Source: an uncultured Treponema sp.
GTDB taxonomy: Bacteria; Spirochaetota; Spirochaetia; Treponematales; Treponemataceae
Reading direction: 5' to 3'
Assembly (NCBI GenBank): GCA_946186185.1
Contig: CAMHMJ010000007.1
Location: forward strand, 38,266 to 102,265
Length of the DNA stretch: 64,000 bases
This document shows positions 41,423 through 49,254 of this stretch, piece by piece. Below the pieces are notes generated by a model that searched no databases, was not told the DNA's origin, and was given only the letters and a program-made list of their open reading frames with translations. Position 1 is the first letter of the stretch. Each line of letters starts with the position of its first letter. Made by a program: the position numbers and the translations under genes.

Positions 41423-42136
41423 ATGAAAAATGTTGCAATAATTCTCGCTGGTGGCGTTGGTTCCAGAATGGGTGGAAAAATGCCAAAGCAGTTTCTTTCT
41501 CTGAATGATAAGCCGGTAATTATTCATACACTGGAAAATTTTCAGAAACACCCGCAGATAGACAGCATAATAATTGTTTGTGTAAAAGACTGGATTTCCC
41601 ACTTACAAGAAATTCTTGATGAATATAATATTTCAAAGGTTTCTTCAATAGTAGAAGGAGGGGAAACCGGTCATGATTCAACGAGAAACGGAATTTTCAG
41701 TTTAAAAGGCGTTTTAAATGATGATGATTTTATTATTATTCATGATGCTGCCCGACCAATTCTTCCAAAAGCCGCCATCGATGATATGCTTCGTGTTTCT
41801 CATGAAAAAGGAAATGCCTCTCTTTCAATTCCCTGCTATGAAACAGTAATTTATACGGACAACGGTACCGATGGTAACCGACAGCTTGACCGCAGTAAGA
41901 TTATGCGAATTCAGACACCTCAGGCATACAAGTTTGGTCCCATGTTAAAACTATATGAAAGGGCAGAAGCTGAAAATAAACACGATTTCATTTACGCAGA
42001 TCTTGTTTTAATCCATTATGGCGAAACGGTTTATTTTTCAAAAGGGTTTACAAATAACATAAAAATTACAAGAAAAGAGGATATTCCGCTTTGCAAGGCG
42101 TTAATGTCTTTTTCTGAAGAGGAGTTGTTTTCATGA
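41423..42136 (+). CDS. TarI/IspD-family cytidylyltransferase, second copy
   Basis: A 237-residue cytidylyltransferase close to the 39.5-kb copy, sharing KQFL and PVIIHTLENFQKHPQIDSI-type stretches, but distinct in the rest. LAGGVGSRMGGKMPKQ is the binding loop, IIHDAARPILPKAA has the metal Asp, and FTNNIKITRKEDIPL is the C-terminal signature. GGAGG lies 11 nt before the ATG. Its stop overlaps the rpiB start by 4 nt (ATGA). TarI-like activity on a pentitol phosphate or on a related phospho-compound is inferred; two copies so close suggest two different CDP-linked products. Confidence 0.86.
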   Translation: MKNVAIILAGGVGSRMGGKMPKQFLSLNDKPVIIHTLENFQKHPQIDSIIIVCVKDWISHLQEILDEYNISKVSSIVEGGETGHDSTRNGIFSLKGVLNDDDFIIIHDAARPILPKAAIDDMLRVSHEKGNASLSIPCYETVIYTDNGTDGNRQLDRSKIMRIQTPQAYKFGPMLKLYERAEAENKHDFIYADLVLIHYGETVYFSKGFTNNIKITRKEDIPLCKALMSFSEEELFS

Positions 42137-42558
42137 AAATTGCAATTGGTGCAGATCACGCAGGCTTTGAGTATAAGGCAAAATTGATTGATTATCTTGT
42201 TTCTAAAGGACATGAGGTTATAAATGTGGGAACCGATACAGCAGATTCTGTTGATTATCCGGTTTATGCAGATAAAGTGTGTGAATGCGTTACACAAAAA
42301 CTTTGTGATACAGGAATTCTTATATGTGGTACTGGTATCGGCATGAGCATGGCTGCAAACAGACACAGGGGAATTCGTGCAGCAGTTTGCGGAGATTTAA
42401 AATCTGCTGAATTTACCCGTCTTCATAATGATGCGAATGTTCTTTGTATGGGAGCCCGCATTATCTCTTATGAACTTGCACAGGAAATTACTGAAAAATA
42501 CCTTACTACGGATTTTTTAGGCGGTAAGCATAAAAATCGTATTGATATGTTCAATTAA
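42133..42558 (+). CDS. rpiB: ribose-5-phosphate isomerase B family
   Basis: A 141-residue RpiB/LacAB-family isomerase. GADHAGFEYK holds the Asp-His pair, ILICGTGIGMSMAANRHRGI has the catalytic Cys, and LHNDANVLCMGARI completes the signature, so all usual catalytic residues are present. RpiB interconverts ribose-5-phosphate and ribulose-5-phosphate in the cytosol. GAGGAG precedes the ATG, which overlaps the cytidylyltransferase stop. Linked to a TarI-like gene it could supply ribulose-5-phosphate for a pentitol phosphate, though no TarJ-type reductase is recognisable next to it. Its 3' end overlaps the convergent LicD gene by 8 nt. Confidence 0.92.
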   Translation: MKIAIGADHAGFEYKAKLIDYLVSKGHEVINVGTDTADSVDYPVYADKVCECVTQKLCDTGILICGTGIGMSMAANRHRGIRAAVCGDLKSAEFTRLHNDANVLCMGARIISYELAQEITEKYLTTDFLGGKHKNRIDMFN

Positions 42559-43465
42559 GATATTCTTTGTAGCTTTTTTGTGTATCGACTAGTAAATTTC
42601 CGTGAGCCGAAGTTCCGACTTCAAAAACTTTCCATTGTCCATACTGTCTGTTTAAAATGTTCTCATATCCATTTGGTGCATTTATTGACATAAATTCGAA
42701 TGGCAAACTTATACTTTTGTCGTAGTCGATTTTTGCTTGCGGTGGTTCTCGTTTGCCCTTATACAGAACCGAACTAATCTCCTTTGTGTTTTTCCTGTTA
42801 TATTTCTGAGTATATCTGTTTAAGTGAAGAAAACACGGATTGGTAACGTTAAAAAATGCGTATAGAACTTTGAATAAGACTTTTAGAACTTTCTTAAGGG
42901 AGAAATTATCATCTGCCGGATTATAGCGATAGGTCAAACGATTTAATTTTTTTGCTTTTTCCCGTAATTTGTCTGTTTTAGAAATGAATCCTTGTTTTTC
43001 TGTTTCATTATCAGGAACGTTATCAAAGCAAATTATGTCTAAAAATATTCCCTGAGAAAATTTTAATTTTCTTTCTTTTTCTGTCAGAAGAATTGAGGTT
43101 GTGTTCAGATTCATTATTTTTCCCATAAAACGCAATGAACCTTTGTCAGTAAACTCGTCCTGAAAAAAATACGGGGCCTTTAATTCTTCTTTTGCAGCCT
43201 TAGAAAACTTTTCGAAATTTTCACGGGTCATCATTAAATCGATATCGTCGTCCCAGGAAATAAAGCCTTTGTGGCGTACAGCTCCTAAAAGAGTTCCACT
43301 GTCAGCAAAATATTGAATATTATGTTTTTCACATATTTGCTGAACCTGGTAGAGCAAGTCTAATAATACGGCAAACAGTTCTTTTTGCTCTTTTGAAACT
43401 AAAAATCCAGCTCTTTCTTCTGGTTCAAGATAGTTTTCTGGTAATGAAATTGTAATTGGTAACAT
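42551..43465 (-). CDS. LicD-family phosphotransferase, copy A
   Basis: A 304-residue LicD-family protein. The signature GTLLGAVRHKGFISWDDDID plus MTRENFEKF holds the metal-binding Asp residues. LicD enzymes transfer phosphocholine from CDP-choline to glycans, and their eukaryotic relatives fukutin and FKRP use CDP-ribitol. Nearby CDP-forming enzymes (two TarI/IspD-type, one LicC-type fusion) offer possible donors. It has no membrane segment. It is the last of three consecutive LicD genes on the minus strand and has a weak ribosome site. The acceptor is unknown. Confidence 0.9.
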   Translation of the reverse strand: MLPITISLPENYLEPEERAGFLVSKEQKELFAVLLDLLYQVQQICEKHNIQYFADSGTLLGAVRHKGFISWDDDIDLMMTRENFEKFSKAAKEELKAPYFFQDEFTDKGSLRFMGKIMNLNTTSILLTEKERKLKFSQGIFLDIICFDNVPDNETEKQGFISKTDKLREKAKKLNRLTYRYNPADDNFSLKKVLKVLFKVLYAFFNVTNPCFLHLNRYTQKYNRKNTKEISSVLYKGKREPPQAKIDYDKSISLPFEFMSINAPNGYENILNRQYGQWKVFEVGTSAHGNLLVDTQKSYKEYLN

Positions 43466-43516
43466 GTCATATCCATAAAAAAATTACTTCCCAATCCAAA
43501 TTTTACACTTTTTATA

Positions 43517-44428
43517 CTAAAATTTATATGTTTTATATGATTTACTTGTATCTATAATGGGCTCAAAACCATGATCTGGCGGCAGAGCTTTCGGAGTTCG
43601 CCAGTTGTTACCATAGTGTTCTGAAAGATATTCTTCATATTCAGCAGTAACAGGAATGCTTAAAAATTCAAAAAACTGAGAAACAGATTCGTTGTACCAG
43701 GCTTTCTTTGTTATAAGAACTTTTGTAAAGGAGAATAGATCGGCAACATATTCTGTTTGCTGTGAGTTATATTTCTGACATAAATTTGATAGTTTTTTAT
43801 AGTATGGATTTTTTATGTGAAAGAATTTAATAGTTTTTTCACACAGATTTTTTATTCTGCCTTTTGGTGTATTAAGTTCTGCTTTGTCACAGTGAAAGGT
43901 GTTTCTAAATTTTAAGGATTTTGCTTTTAAAACTTCAACTTTGTCAAAGAATATTTCCCGTTCTTTTTGGTCATTTGGAATATTGTCATATACAAAGATA
44001 TCAATAAACATTCCCTGATTAAAAGAAAAAGTTCTTGATTTATGACTTTGCAAAATCATTGTTGTATTAGAATTCCGAAGTTTTGCTAAGCCTGTTACGC
44101 AACCGAAGTCAGTTTCTTCTGTTTGAAAAAAATATGGATGCTTAAATTCTTTTTTTGCTACCTTACAAAGTTTAGTAAAATCTTCCCGATTCATTATTAA
44201 ATCTATATCGTCATCCCAGGGAATAAAGCCGTTGTGGCGTATAGCCCCCAGTGCGGTTCCTGCGTAAGCAAAATATTTCAGATTGTATTTATCCAGAACC
44301 CTCTGTAACTGTGAAAGCAGGTCCAGTTCTACAGCCCAAATTTCTTTTCTTTCTTTGGTAACTGTATATTCATTACGAACTTCCTGGTCTAAAAATTGTT
44401 CGGGTAAATCTATAGTAAGCTGTACCAT
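43517..44428 (-). CDS. LicD-family phosphotransferase, copy B
   Basis: A 303-residue LicD-family protein. Its core signature is GTALGAIRHNGFIPWDDDID with MNREDFTKL after it. N-terminal TIDLPEQFLDQEVRNEYTV and the helix KEIWAVELDLLSQLQRVLDK parallel copy A, so A and B look like a recent duplication, while copy C lacks this 40-residue N-terminal extension. GGAG lies 6-8 nt before the ATG and the gene follows copy C by 3 nt. The role is inferred as transfer of a phospho-alcohol from a CDP donor to the glycan. Confidence 0.9.
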   Translation of the reverse strand: MVQLTIDLPEQFLDQEVRNEYTVTKERKEIWAVELDLLSQLQRVLDKYNLKYFAYAGTALGAIRHNGFIPWDDDIDLIMNREDFTKLCKVAKKEFKHPYFFQTEETDFGCVTGLAKLRNSNTTMILQSHKSRTFSFNQGMFIDIFVYDNIPNDQKEREIFFDKVEVLKAKSLKFRNTFHCDKAELNTPKGRIKNLCEKTIKFFHIKNPYYKKLSNLCQKYNSQQTEYVADLFSFTKVLITKKAWYNESVSQFFEFLSIPVTAEYEEYLSEHYGNNWRTPKALPPDHGFEPIIDTSKSYKTYKF

Positions 44429-44431
44429 TTT

Positions 44432-45238
44432 TTATCTCCAGAATACTTCAAAATCATGCTTTGAAATTTGTTTGTCTTTTGGTGGTAATTGCATATAATC
44501 GCCAAAAAGATTTGAAAGATAGGTATTATAATCTTTTACAGCAGAAAATTTTCTGTCTTCAAAATCTAATAATATAAAATCATCGAAAATAGTTTTTGGC
44601 ATCTGTTCTTTTTTATGGTAGCCAAAAATTGAGTTTGCAACAAACAAACTTTCTTCAAAAGGATTTTTCATTCCCATTTTGTGCAATTTTTTTGCATACC
44701 AGTTTGCAGGAAAAGGACGGAATAAAGTGAATAGAACTTTTCTTACTATTTTTTTTATTCCTCTTTCATTCTTATTAAACTTAGAATAGATTACAGTAGA
44801 AAAATTCTTTTTTTTAGCAATTATGTTCCAATATTTTTCTCTTTCTTCTTCTTTGTTTGGAAGTCCATCGATTGGAAAGATATCGACATAAACGCCAAGA
44901 TTTGGCTGCGGGCGGTCTTCATGTTCAATCAATTGAGTTTTCGTATTTACCACTTTTGCAAAAGGCTGAAAAAAATAGCTGTCATTAAAGCTTGAAAATA
45001 CTTTTAAGCCTGAGTTATTATCTTTGTTGAATGTGCTCAGAAATTTTTCATAGTCTGGGCGCGGCATCATACAATCGATATCATCGTCCCAGGGAATATA
45101 GCCTTTGTGTCGTACAGCGCCCAGAAGTGTTCCTCCGCTTATAGAATAGCGAATTTCATTCTTCGAACAAAAATCATGTATAGACTGCATTATGTCTAAC
45201 TGAAGGTTTCTTAATTCATCTATTTTTATTTCTTTCAT
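44432..45238 (-). CDS. LicD-family phosphotransferase, copy C
   Basis: A 268-residue LicD-family protein of the compact type. GGTLLGAVRHKGYIPWDDDI followed by MMPRPDYEKFL is the full canonical signature, closer to the published LicD consensus than the other two copies. GGAG precedes the ATG by 7 nt. It follows a Wzi-like barrel gene by 15 nt and begins a minus-strand run of three LicD genes. The three copies may add different substituents or modify different positions. Confidence 0.92.
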   Translation of the reverse strand: MKEIKIDELRNLQLDIMQSIHDFCSKNEIRYSISGGTLLGAVRHKGYIPWDDDIDCMMPRPDYEKFLSTFNKDNNSGLKVFSSFNDSYFFQPFAKVVNTKTQLIEHEDRPQPNLGVYVDIFPIDGLPNKEEEREKYWNIIAKKKNFSTVIYSKFNKNERGIKKIVRKVLFTLFRPFPANWYAKKLHKMGMKNPFEESLFVANSIFGYHKKEQMPKTIFDDFILLDFEDRKFSAVKDYNTYLSNLFGDYMQLPPKDKQISKHDFEVFWR

Positions 45239-45253
45239 ATTCCGTCTCCTGAA

Positions 45254-47062
45254 TTAAAAATTATATTTAGCTCCAAGCTGTATATTAAAGTTATGAAGTT
45301 TTGCTGGAATCTGGTACATGTCGGAGTCTTCAAACTTTTTGCTTGGATTATAATTCGGATTTAATATCAGATTATATACAAAACCGCCTTTAACGCAAAA
45401 TTTCTTTGTTATAAAATGGTCGGTAATAATTCCAATACAAAAATTTGCTTTGTAAGCAACATAATATCTGTAATATGTATCTTTATCTGATGCTGTTGTA
45501 GATATGGTTTTACTGTAAATGTAATTATTGTCAGGATTGTTTCTCCATATAAAAATAAGGGATTTTCCTTTTGGATAATACAGATTAAAGCCTAAAAACT
45601 GGCTGTTTCCTCCGTAGCCAGTTCCTGAACCAATCCACTGACCTTTATTCGTGTACCCCTGAGATGTTATGTGATGAAAACCGAAGTTATATGGCCATTC
45701 GAACTGGAAATCCTGTGACATTTCTGTAGTATTCCATTCAAACAGAAGTTCTCCGTAAAAATTTTCCTCTTTTTTAAATGCAACAGTTTTCTTCAGTCCA
45801 AATGTGTAAGTCATGGTATGGAAAGGATTTCTGATTGCGCTGCCGATTTTTGAATAACTGTGCCAGCCCTGGATATAATCGTCAACACCAAGTTCTCCAT
45901 AAATTTCAAGTCCAACTTTTGTGAAAACCCAGTCAGCCGTAAATGAAAGTTTCTGATCTTCCAGATCATTTACATCGTAAAAAGGATTCAGATATTTATA
46001 ATATTCATCATCGTCCCATTTACTCATGCATATTTTATTCATTCCCAGTGTCAGACCGGGAAGAAATGACGGTGCATAAGAAAAACTTATTCCCGTGATC
46101 TGGTTGTGGTCATTTGAGCTGTCATTATCAAAATATTCTGATTCGTTTGTTTTTCCAATCCAGAAACGACCTTCTATATCGCCAAGGTACCAGTTGAGCC
46201 ATGGTAAAACAATTTTTGTCTTTCTCAAGCCAAAATCAAATTTCGGATAGGTTGGGGCATTATTTGAGTGAAGTAAAGGATTCAGCCAGGCAGGTCCAAG
46301 CCAGATTGACTGAGTTCCAAAGCCAATTGTAAAGGAATGCCATGACCAGCGCGCTTCCGTATCGCCCCAGTCGAAGGTCCAGAACTCTGAATCTCCAAAT
46401 CTTTGAGGTGCGTCTGCACCTTTATCATTTCCATAACCCCAGGTATATGCATATTTACTTGTGTAATATGCACTGTTATCCATCAGTTCAAACTCCCTGT
46501 TCTCGCTAAAACTTACCTGTGGCTTAAATGTCAGTTCAAATCCGTAGGCTTCCAGTCTGGCTCCTGCGGTCAGGGAGGTGTTGTAGCCGCGACCCTGCCA
46601 GAGGGCGCCGTCGTTCTGGCCGTAGGGGGCGGCGGTGTTGTAGCTGTTATACCATTCAGGGCCGTAGATTTTTATCTTCAGGTTTTCGTTAAGTCCCCGG
46701 GTAAACCAGTTAGAGTTCTGGTTTTCTGCCTGCCAGAGGATGTATTTTGTTCCAAGGCTGTTGTTCTGCCAGGGGTGAGAAAGGGAAGATATTTCATGTT
46801 TCTGGGGGGTATTTTCTGTAGAAATGGCAGATGTTTGGGAGGACTGAAGTTCTTCTTCATTCAAATTGTTAACAGCATCAGTTTGTTCAACGAACTTCCA
46901 CTCTGAATCGCTCAAAGTTCTGTAACCTAGTGTTGGGCGTTCTGTAATTCCTAAGAGGGAAAGAAAATCATAATATTCTTCTTCCGTGCTTTTTAATGCT
47001 TCCTGAGAAAAAACTGCTGCCATGAAAAATATAAACAAAATTGAGAAGAATACGCGTTTCAT
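45254..47062 (-). CDS. Wzi-family capsule assembly outer-membrane protein
   Basis: A 602-residue barrel protein from the ATG at 47062, which gives a proper signal peptide (MKRVFFSILFIFFMAAVFSQ). A longer frame exists upstream but would run into the ZIP gene. It has the Wzi features IGFGTQSIWLGPAWLNPLLH and YYKYLNPFYDVNDL in the usual order, and many aromatic strands ending in IQLGAKYNF. Wzi attaches group 1-type capsule at the cell surface. It precedes the three LicD genes, consistent with a surface polymer carrying phospho-substituents. Base composition changes sharply inside the gene: the 100 bases 46551-46650 hold 66 G/C, whereas the flanks and downstream genes are AT-rich. Confidence 0.85.
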   Translation of the reverse strand: MKRVFFSILFIFFMAAVFSQEALKSTEEEYYDFLSLLGITERPTLGYRTLSDSEWKFVEQTDAVNNLNEEELQSSQTSAISTENTPQKHEISSLSHPWQNNSLGTKYILWQAENQNSNWFTRGLNENLKIKIYGPEWYNSYNTAAPYGQNDGALWQGRGYNTSLTAGARLEAYGFELTFKPQVSFSENREFELMDNSAYYTSKYAYTWGYGNDKGADAPQRFGDSEFWTFDWGDTEARWSWHSFTIGFGTQSIWLGPAWLNPLLHSNNAPTYPKFDFGLRKTKIVLPWLNWYLGDIEGRFWIGKTNESEYFDNDSSNDHNQITGISFSYAPSFLPGLTLGMNKICMSKWDDDEYYKYLNPFYDVNDLEDQKLSFTADWVFTKVGLEIYGELGVDDYIQGWHSYSKIGSAIRNPFHTMTYTFGLKKTVAFKKEENFYGELLFEWNTTEMSQDFQFEWPYNFGFHHITSQGYTNKGQWIGSGTGYGGNSQFLGFNLYYPKGKSLIFIWRNNPDNNYIYSKTISTTASDKDTYYRYYVAYKANFCIGIITDHFITKKFCVKGGFVYNLILNPNYNPSKKFEDSDMYQIPAKLHNFNIQLGAKYNF

Positions 47063-47111
47063 ATTTTCAATATAATGGAAAAAAACGTGAAATTCAATCT
47101 GCTTGCGGCTT

Positions 47112-47900
47112 TTACCCCAGTGCCACATCCAGAACCATCATCAGTGCAAAGCCCAGGGCAAAGCCGATGGTGCAGATATCCGTTTTTTCGTCCCGGGTGG
47201 CTTCCGGAATCAGTTCTTCTACTACAACATAGACCATGGCGCCGGCTGCAAAGGCAAGAAGATAGGGGAGAAACGGCAGAATCACGGATGTGAGTAAAAT
47301 TGTAAGAATTGCGGCCACCGGTTCTACGGCTCCGGACAGGGTTCCGTACAAAAAGGATTTTCCCTTTCCGTTTCCTTCGGTTCGAAGAGGCATGGAAATA
47401 ATGGCGCCTTCCGGAAAGTTCTGGATTGCAATTCCTATTGAAAGGGCAAGGGCGTCAGCGGCGGTGATGGTGCTTGTTCCGTTTAAGAAGCTTGCAAAAA
47501 CAACGCCAACGGCCATTCCTTCCGGGATATTATGAAGGGTGACTGCAAAGAAAAGCATCATGGTTCGGCTGATTTTTCCCTGAAGGGTTTTTGAGCCTTC
47601 AGGATTTTCAGCCATTGCGTGAAGGTGAGGGGTAATGGTATCGAGCAAAAATAGAAACCCGACGCCCAGGATGAATCCAACCAGAGCCGGAATAAACGCA
47701 AGGCGTCCCATGGATTCAGACATGCTCATTGCAGGGATTAAAAGCGACCACACGCCGGCTGCTATCATGACTCCACCGGCAAAACCTAAAAGGGCTCTCT
47801 GAACATTGTCGTTCATTCTGTTTTTCATGAAGAAAACTGTTGCTGAACCGAATGTGGTTCCCAAAAAAGGCAGTAAAAGTCCGATAAATGTCATCTGCAT
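47112..47900 (-). CDS. ZIP-family divalent metal transporter
   Basis: A 262-residue membrane protein of the ZIP (GufA/ZupT-like) family, which imports zinc and other divalent metals. The two metal-site segments are VTLHNIPEGMAVGVVFAS and IAIQNFPEGAIISMPLRTEG, with the His/Glu pairs of TM4 and TM5; a His-containing loop (ITPHLHAMAE) lies before them. GGAGG lies 6 nt before the ATG at 47900. A minus-strand promoter and a palindromic operator lie immediately upstream, so expression is probably metal-controlled. Confidence 0.92.
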   Translation of the reverse strand: MQMTFIGLLLPFLGTTFGSATVFFMKNRMNDNVQRALLGFAGGVMIAAGVWSLLIPAMSMSESMGRLAFIPALVGFILGVGFLFLLDTITPHLHAMAENPEGSKTLQGKISRTMMLFFAVTLHNIPEGMAVGVVFASFLNGTSTITAADALALSIGIAIQNFPEGAIISMPLRTEGNGKGKSFLYGTLSGAVEPVAAILTILLTSVILPFLPYLLAFAAGAMVYVVVEELIPEATRDEKTDICTIGFALGFALMMVLDVALG

Positions 47901-47936
47901 ATTGAACCTCCGGCTTCAATAATTGTCTTTAAAATA

Positions 47937-47965
47937 AATTTAGCGCAAATTTGTTAAATTTTCAA
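47937..47965 (-). promoter_or_regulatory. promoter of the ZIP transporter gene
   Basis: On the minus strand TTGAAA (47960-47965), a 17-bp spacer and TAAATT (47937-47942) form a reasonable sigma-70 promoter 36 nt from the ZIP start codon. The 47969-47984 operator sits just upstream of the -35 box. Confidence 0.6.
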
Positions 47966-47968
47966 TAA

Positions 47969-47984
47969 GTTAGCACTGTCTAAC
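47969..47984. promoter_or_regulatory. DtxR-like palindromic operator, site 1
   Basis: GTTAGCACTGTCTAAC is a nearly perfect 16-bp palindrome (one mismatched pair) placed between the divergent ZIP and DUF3793-like promoters. GTTAG...CTAAC half sites resemble DtxR/IdeR-family boxes. Confidence 0.6.
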
Positions 47985-47987
47985 CGC

Positions 47988-48016
47988 TTGACATTTTTTT
48001 ATATAATTTGTATTTT
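47988..48016 (+). promoter_or_regulatory. promoter of the DUF3793-like gene
   Basis: TTGACA (47988-47993), a 17-bp spacer and TATTTT (48011-48016) form a plus-strand promoter. A palindromic operator begins 10 nt downstream, covering the expected transcription start. Confidence 0.6.
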
Positions 48017-48025
48017 ACAAATGAG

Positions 48026-48041
48026 GTTAGCAAGTGCTAAC
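48026..48041. promoter_or_regulatory. DtxR-like palindromic operator, site 2
   Basis: GTTAGCAAGTGCTAAC is a perfect 7-2-7 palindrome overlapping the start of the DUF3793-like transcript. It shares its half sites with site 1 (47969-47984), so one metal-sensing repressor probably controls both directions. Confidence 0.65.
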
Positions 48042-48060
48042 TAGACTAAAAGAGAAAAGT

Positions 48061-48234
48061 ATGAAATTTGATAGTCTGATAATTCAGTACAGTGCACCTT
48101 CAATCTGCGGAATAAAGCCTTCGAACCTGTTTTCAGTTTCAAAGGCGGCCGCTGAACCTCTCCAGATAAACCTTTCTCCGGATGAAGAGGGAATTGCTCA
48201 GTGCAAAGCATGGGCTGCTTCCGCAATTAAATAA
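48061..48234 (+). CDS. short DUF3793-like protein
   Basis: A 57-residue protein. YSAPSICGIKPSNLFS matches the N-terminal signature of DUF3793 proteins (CAPTLAGIK...LF). Those are usually about 190 residues, so only the first quarter is present. AGAGAAA lies just upstream of the ATG, and a good promoter and operator precede it. A 16-bp near-duplication (GCAATTAAATAAA twice, 48223-48251) spans the stop codon, and no downstream frame continues the domain. It could be a truncated remnant or a genuine small metal-regulated protein; the intact promoter and terminator favour expression. DUF3793 has no established function that I know of. Confidence 0.65.
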   Translation: MKFDSLIIQYSAPSICGIKPSNLFSVSKAAAEPLQINLSPDEEGIAQCKAWAASAIK

Positions 48235-48312
48235 AATTGCAATTAAATAAATCAGGCTCCTATAAAATATGTTTTCTATACAGTTCTGAAGTCATATTTT
48301 ATTTTTATATGA

Positions 48313-48351
48313 GGGACGTTCGGTTTTGCCAGGCCGTGCGTCTCTTTTTTT
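48313..48351 (+). terminator. rho-independent terminator
   Basis: GGGACG-TT-CGG pairs with CCG-TG-CGTCTC (one G-T pair) and is followed directly by seven T. It lies 79 nt after the DUF3793-like stop, leaving a fairly long 3' untranslated region. Confidence 0.85.
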
Positions 48352-48396
48352 GTGGCGCAAAGTGTTCTTGTTGGCGGAACGAGAGCTTGTTCATTT

Positions 48397-49254
48397 CTAT
48401 CTGTAAAAATTTGCTGCTATACTGCACAGAACAAAAACACCAATATCAAGTGCCACAATTGTTGAGCCCACCGGCGTTCCTGCAAGAATAGAAATCAGCA
48501 TCCCTAAAACTGTGCAGACCACGGAAATCACTGATGATGCAACTGTAACTTTCCTAAAGCTCTTAAAAAGCCGCATTGCAGTCATCGCAGGAAAGATTAT
48601 CAGGGCTGATATCAGAAGGGAGCCCACAAGATTCATTGCAAGAACGATTACAACGGCAATAACCATTGCCGTCATCAGATTGTAAAAATTTGTTTTTATT
48701 CCGGAAGCTTTTGCAAACTCTTCATCAAAGGTGGTTGAAAAAAGAGCGTTGTAGCTCAGAATAAAATAGACCAGCACGCAAAGGCTTAAAACTATGCACA
48801 AAATCACTTCTTCCTTTCTGAGGGTTAAAATCGAGGTGGAACCAAAAAGAATGGTGCACACATCCCCGGAAAGGTTTGAAGAGGGCTTAAAGATATTCAT
48901 CAGAAGGTAGCCTATGGCAAGAGAGCCTACAGAAATCATTGCAACGGAGGCGTCTCCATTCATCTTTCGGACAAATATGCCGGATCCGCATAAAAGAAGA
49001 ATTGCGCAAAGAACAGTAACCGGAAGAACTAAGAGCATATTGTTTGTAAGACCGAAAACTGCTGCAAAGGCCATCGCTCCAAATGCAACATGGGAAAGTC
49101 CGTCCCCGATAAAAGAAAAGCGCTTAAGAACAAGAGTGACGCCCAAAAGAGATGAGCAGAGGGCAATCAGGGTTCCAGTGATTAGGGCGTATCTTACAAA
49201 GGGGTAGGAAAAGTACAGTGAGAATGTTTCAAATAGAGTTTTTAGTGCGTTCAT
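48397..49254 (-). CDS. ABC-3 family metal ABC transporter permease (ZnuB/TroC-like)
   Basis: A 285-residue polytopic permease of the ABC-3 family for zinc/manganese/iron import. It has LKRFSFIGDGLSHVAFGAMA, VSVGSLAIGYLLM-type core segments and LMTAMVIAVVIVLAMNLVGSL LISALIIFPAM-like coupling region near the C-terminus. It forms a 4-nt ATGA overlap with the binding-protein gene, with AAGGAAG as ribosome site. No ABC ATPase gene is adjacent on either side, so the transporter must use an ATPase encoded elsewhere. Confidence 0.93.
   Translation of the reverse strand: MNALKTLFETFSLYFSYPFVRYALITGTLIALCSSLLGVTLVLKRFSFIGDGLSHVAFGAMAFAAVFGLTNNMLLVLPVTVLCAILLLCGSGIFVRKMNGDASVAMISVGSLAIGYLLMNIFKPSSNLSGDVCTILFGSTSILTLRKEEVILCIVLSLCVLVYFILSYNALFSTTFDEEFAKASGIKTNFYNLMTAMVIAVVIVLAMNLVGSLLISALIIFPAMTAMRLFKSFRKVTVASSVISVVCTVLGMLISILAGTPVGSTIVALDIGVFVLCSIAANFYR

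Noticed and set aside
39519..42136. Canonical ispD (MEP pathway) genes
   Set aside because: Although of the same family, both copies lie inside flippase/LicD operons and look more like TarI at their N-termini; the nearby ispG is over 38 kb away and not in the same operon. A specific assay would be needed to decide.
47969..48041. CIRCE heat-shock element
   Set aside because: TTAGCACT/AGTGCTAA half sites resemble CIRCE, but the required nine-base spacing between them is absent, each palindrome is self-contained, and no chaperone gene follows.
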